7,872 nucleotides of DNA, taken from assembly GCA_029261615.1 (NCBI GenBank), contig JAJDAX010000181.1, positions 1 through 7,872 of the forward strand. The letters are read 5' to 3'. This document shows positions 6,347 through 7,872 of the stretch, in pieces. Position 1 is the first letter of the stretch; every line of letters begins with the position of its first letter. Both the position numbers and the translations under genes were made by a program. Below the pieces are notes generated by a model. It ran no database searches, was not told the DNA's origin, and saw nothing but the letters and a program-made list of their open reading frames with translations. Source of the stretch: Nitrospinaceae bacterium. GTDB lineage: Bacteria; Nitrospinota; Nitrospinia; Nitrospinales; Nitrospinaceae.

Positions 6347-7327
6347 ATGAAAGCCATCATTCGAGTCAAGGTATCGCACCAGGCGGGATTCGGACATTGG
6401 GTCCGGCAATTCCACCTCGCGAAGGCACTTGTGAGGGCAGGATGGCGGGTGACACTGTTTCCCGATCAGTATGAACACCTTGGCCTCATTCCAGAGGACG
6501 TCCAACTATACCCGGTGACTTGCAACGAAACATTTCTAAATGCGATACCGGGGCCCGTTGATCTTGCCATTCTCGACATTCATGAAACGACACCTGAATT
6601 TATTTCAAAAGTCCGGGCATCGGCACATTACATCGCGGGGTTCGAAGATCTCGGGCGCGGACGGAATCATCTGGATTGTCTGATCGATTGCAACCTTGCG
6701 CCTGAATCATCAAAGGATGTCCCCGGTTCCGTCAAAACTCTTTTCGGTCGGGATTATTCACTTCTCGCACCGGAATACGAAGCCGCCTCGAGAACGAATC
6801 GGGATTTTTCGAACGGTATTCGATCGGTGCTGATCACAATGGGCGGCACGGACCCTAATAATCTTACAGGGAGCGTCGCTACTCCTTTGTTAAAAAAATT
6901 TCCTGACTTGAAAATTACTGTGACCTCAGGGCCTGGCTTCGCTACGGTCGATTTACTAATGGACGTAATTCAAAACCCCAGGGTGACTCATGTGTTTCAG
7001 CCTAAAAGCCTTGCTCCCCTGCTTCTTCAAAACGATGCCGTAATTTGCTCGGGTGGGGTGACGCTGCAAGAAGCCCTGACTGCCGGGACTCCCTCGTTTG
7101 TTGTGCCGCAAGTGGACCATCAGGAAAAGCTGGCGTTTAGTCTTGAAGAGAAAGGGGCAGCACAACGGATCGGGCAACCGGGCAAAGTGGATATCGGCAA
7201 GCTCATCAACGCAGTCAGGACCTCGCCGGAAACCCTGACCGCGATGAGCACGACCGGCCGCAAAATTTTTGACGGCAGGGGCTTACAACGTATCGTTCAT
7301 TTCCTTTCAAATTTGCCCTCAAAATAA
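6347..7327 (+). CDS. PseG/SpsG-like nucleotide-sugar hydrolase or glycosyltransferase
   Basis: A 326-residue GT-B-fold protein. It has the PseG-type N-terminal loop GFGHWVR (14-20), with the histidine at position 17 as in Campylobacter PseG, where it is catalytic. Also seen are LAILDIHET (73-81), IAGFEDLGRGRNHLD (96-110), the mid-protein signature VLITMGGTDPNNLT (161-174), and ICSGGVTLQEAL (233-244) with the UDP-site Glu242. PseG hydrolyses UDP-2,4-diacetamido-2,4,6-trideoxy-L-altrose on the way to pseudaminic acid; homologues also serve spore-coat and other surface-polysaccharide loci. No pseB, pseC, pseH, pseI or pseF lies in the window, so a dedicated pseudaminate role is not shown. It follows the GT2 gene by 12 bp, lacks a strong ribosome site, and ends just before a strong terminator, so it is the last gene of the cassette. 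Confidence 0.82.
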   Translation: MKAIIRVKVSHQAGFGHWVRQFHLAKALVRAGWRVTLFPDQYEHLGLIPEDVQLYPVTCNETFLNAIPGPVDLAILDIHETTPEFISKVRASAHYIAGFEDLGRGRNHLDCLIDCNLAPESSKDVPGSVKTLFGRDYSLLAPEYEAASRTNRDFSNGIRSVLITMGGTDPNNLTGSVATPLLKKFPDLKITVTSGPGFATVDLLMDVIQNPRVTHVFQPKSLAPLLLQNDAVICSGGVTLQEALTAGTPSFVVPQVDHQEKLAFSLEEKGAAQRIGQPGKVDIGKLINAVRTSPETLTAMSTTGRKIFDGRGLQRIVHFLSNLPSK

Positions 7328-7331
7328 AAAA

Positions 7332-7391
7332 CCGGTGACTCCTGGCCCCAAGGAGGAGGATCTGGGGAGGAGTCACCGGAGTCTGGTTTTT
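7332..7391. terminator. Bidirectional intrinsic terminator between convergent genes
   Basis: A perfect 12-bp stem pairs CCGGTGACTCCT (7332-7343) with AGGAGTCACCGG (7368-7379). It extends inward, after a GG bulge, by CCCCA (7346-7350) with TGGGG (7363-7367), leaving a 12-nt purine-rich loop (7351-7362). On the plus strand TTTTT follows at 7387-7391. On the minus strand the A-rich run at 7321-7331 becomes a T tract directly against the stem. It should stop both the sugar cassette and the TonB-receptor gene. Confidence 0.85.
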
Positions 7392-7428
7392 ACGCCAGTC
7401 AGGTGTAATCAAGACTTCTAAATCAGAA

Positions 7429-7872
7429 CTAGAAGATGGTGATTTCAACACCTCCCAGCATGGAGAACGGAGCGCCACCGCGTGCACCATGCGGTACCCG
7501 GGTCACGATATAACGTTCGTCCGTAATATTCTTGAACGTAGTGAACAGCTTCACATTTTTATGAGCCTGGTAATTCACCGTGACATCAACCAGGAAGAAG
7601 CTGTCCGTCATACCAAACCGGGCATCCGCAACACCAGTAATCGGATTAACTTCCAGCGGGGAGTTATTACCCGAGGCAAAGGTGGAATCCTGATACTGCC
7701 CGTCGATAAGAAAAGAGAACGGACCGTACTCAATTCCTGTACCAACTGCAAACTGGATTTCAGGAACATAAGCCACATCGTTTCCTGGCATTGCACCAGC
7801 GAAGATCGAAGCATCTTCGTCCAAAGCGGCTGTAGTCGCAACTGAAGTAACCTCGGCATCGGTGTAGGTCAT
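7429..7872 (-). CDS. TonB-dependent outer-membrane receptor, C-terminal fragment (FecA-like)
   Basis: The last ~147 residues of an outer-membrane beta-barrel, cut by the right window edge; the Met at the very edge is most likely internal. Alternating hydrophobic and polar strands are visible: EIQFAVGTGIEYG, FSFLIDGQYQDS, FFLVDVTVNYQ and VKLFTTFKNITDERYI. The fragment ends GGVEITIF with a terminal Phe, the signal recognised by the BAM complex. The segment before it, RVPHGARGGAPFSMLGG, matches the closing region of FecA-type iron(III)-chelate receptors. Such receptors import ferric siderophores, citrate or cobalamin across the outer membrane using TonB-ExbBD energy. The substrate cannot be determined without the plug and the extracellular loops. 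The stop is TAG, about 50 bp before the shared terminator. Confidence 0.85.
   Translation of the reverse strand: MTYTDAEVTSVATTAALDEDASIFAGAMPGNDVAYVPEIQFAVGTGIEYGPFSFLIDGQYQDSTFASGNNSPLEVNPITGVADARFGMTDSFFLVDVTVNYQAHKNVKLFTTFKNITDERYIVTRVPHGARGGAPFSMLGGVEITIF

Noticed and set aside
7489..7845. 118-codon plus-strand frame opposite the TonB receptor
   Set aside because: Antisense shadow of a beta-barrel gene with a clear C-terminal signature.

Overview
The window (7,872 bp) is densely coded chromosomal DNA from a Gram-negative-type bacterium. The C-terminus of a TonB-dependent outer-membrane receptor and an RND-superfamily membrane protein imply a diderm envelope. The moderate GC content and the mix of Bacillus-like and proteobacterial-like protein motifs would fit a deltaproteobacterial or Nitrospinota-type lineage, but that placement is a guess. 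I see no mobile element, CRISPR array, tRNA or rRNA.

Layout. (1) 1-418 (+): C-terminal end of an MMPL/RND-family exporter, cut by the left edge. (2) 429-3292 (-): a tight cofactor-gene run, transcribed thiO-like glycine oxidase -> bioA -> QueD/PTPS-family gene, with gaps of 29 and 3 bp. (3) 3293-3488: a divergent intergenic region with weak promoter candidates in both directions. (4) 3489-4181 (+): an acidic-N-terminus protein with a C-terminal pattern reminiscent of the L-2-amino-thiazoline-4-carboxylate hydrolase family, followed by a small hairpin. (5) 4240-7327 (+): a three-gene sugar cassette with gaps of 7 and 12 bp. It encodes a GT-B-like glycosyltransferase related to the N-terminal domain of L-arabinokinase, a GT2 glycosyltransferase, and a PseG/SpsG-like nucleotide-sugar hydrolase or transferase. 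(6) 7332-7391: a strong, apparently bidirectional terminator. (7) 7429-7872 (-): C-terminal end of a FecA-like TonB-dependent receptor, cut by the right edge.

The minus-strand run supplies cofactor chemistry: dehydroglycine for the thiamine thiazole, diaminopelargonate for biotin, and a pterin step for queuosine or folate. The plus-strand cassette looks like part of a surface-glycan or glycoconjugate assembly route.

Most notable points. The first gene of the sugar cassette has its conserved N-terminus encoded upstream of any ATG, GTG or TTG and appears to start at an ATC codon behind a good Shine-Dalgarno; this is either a real near-cognate start, a mutation or a base error. The QueD-family protein has Phe where the catalytic Cys should be and Tyr where the catalytic His should be, but keeps an adjacent Glu, as in folate-bypass PTPS-III paralogs. 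I find no clearly new multi-gene system.
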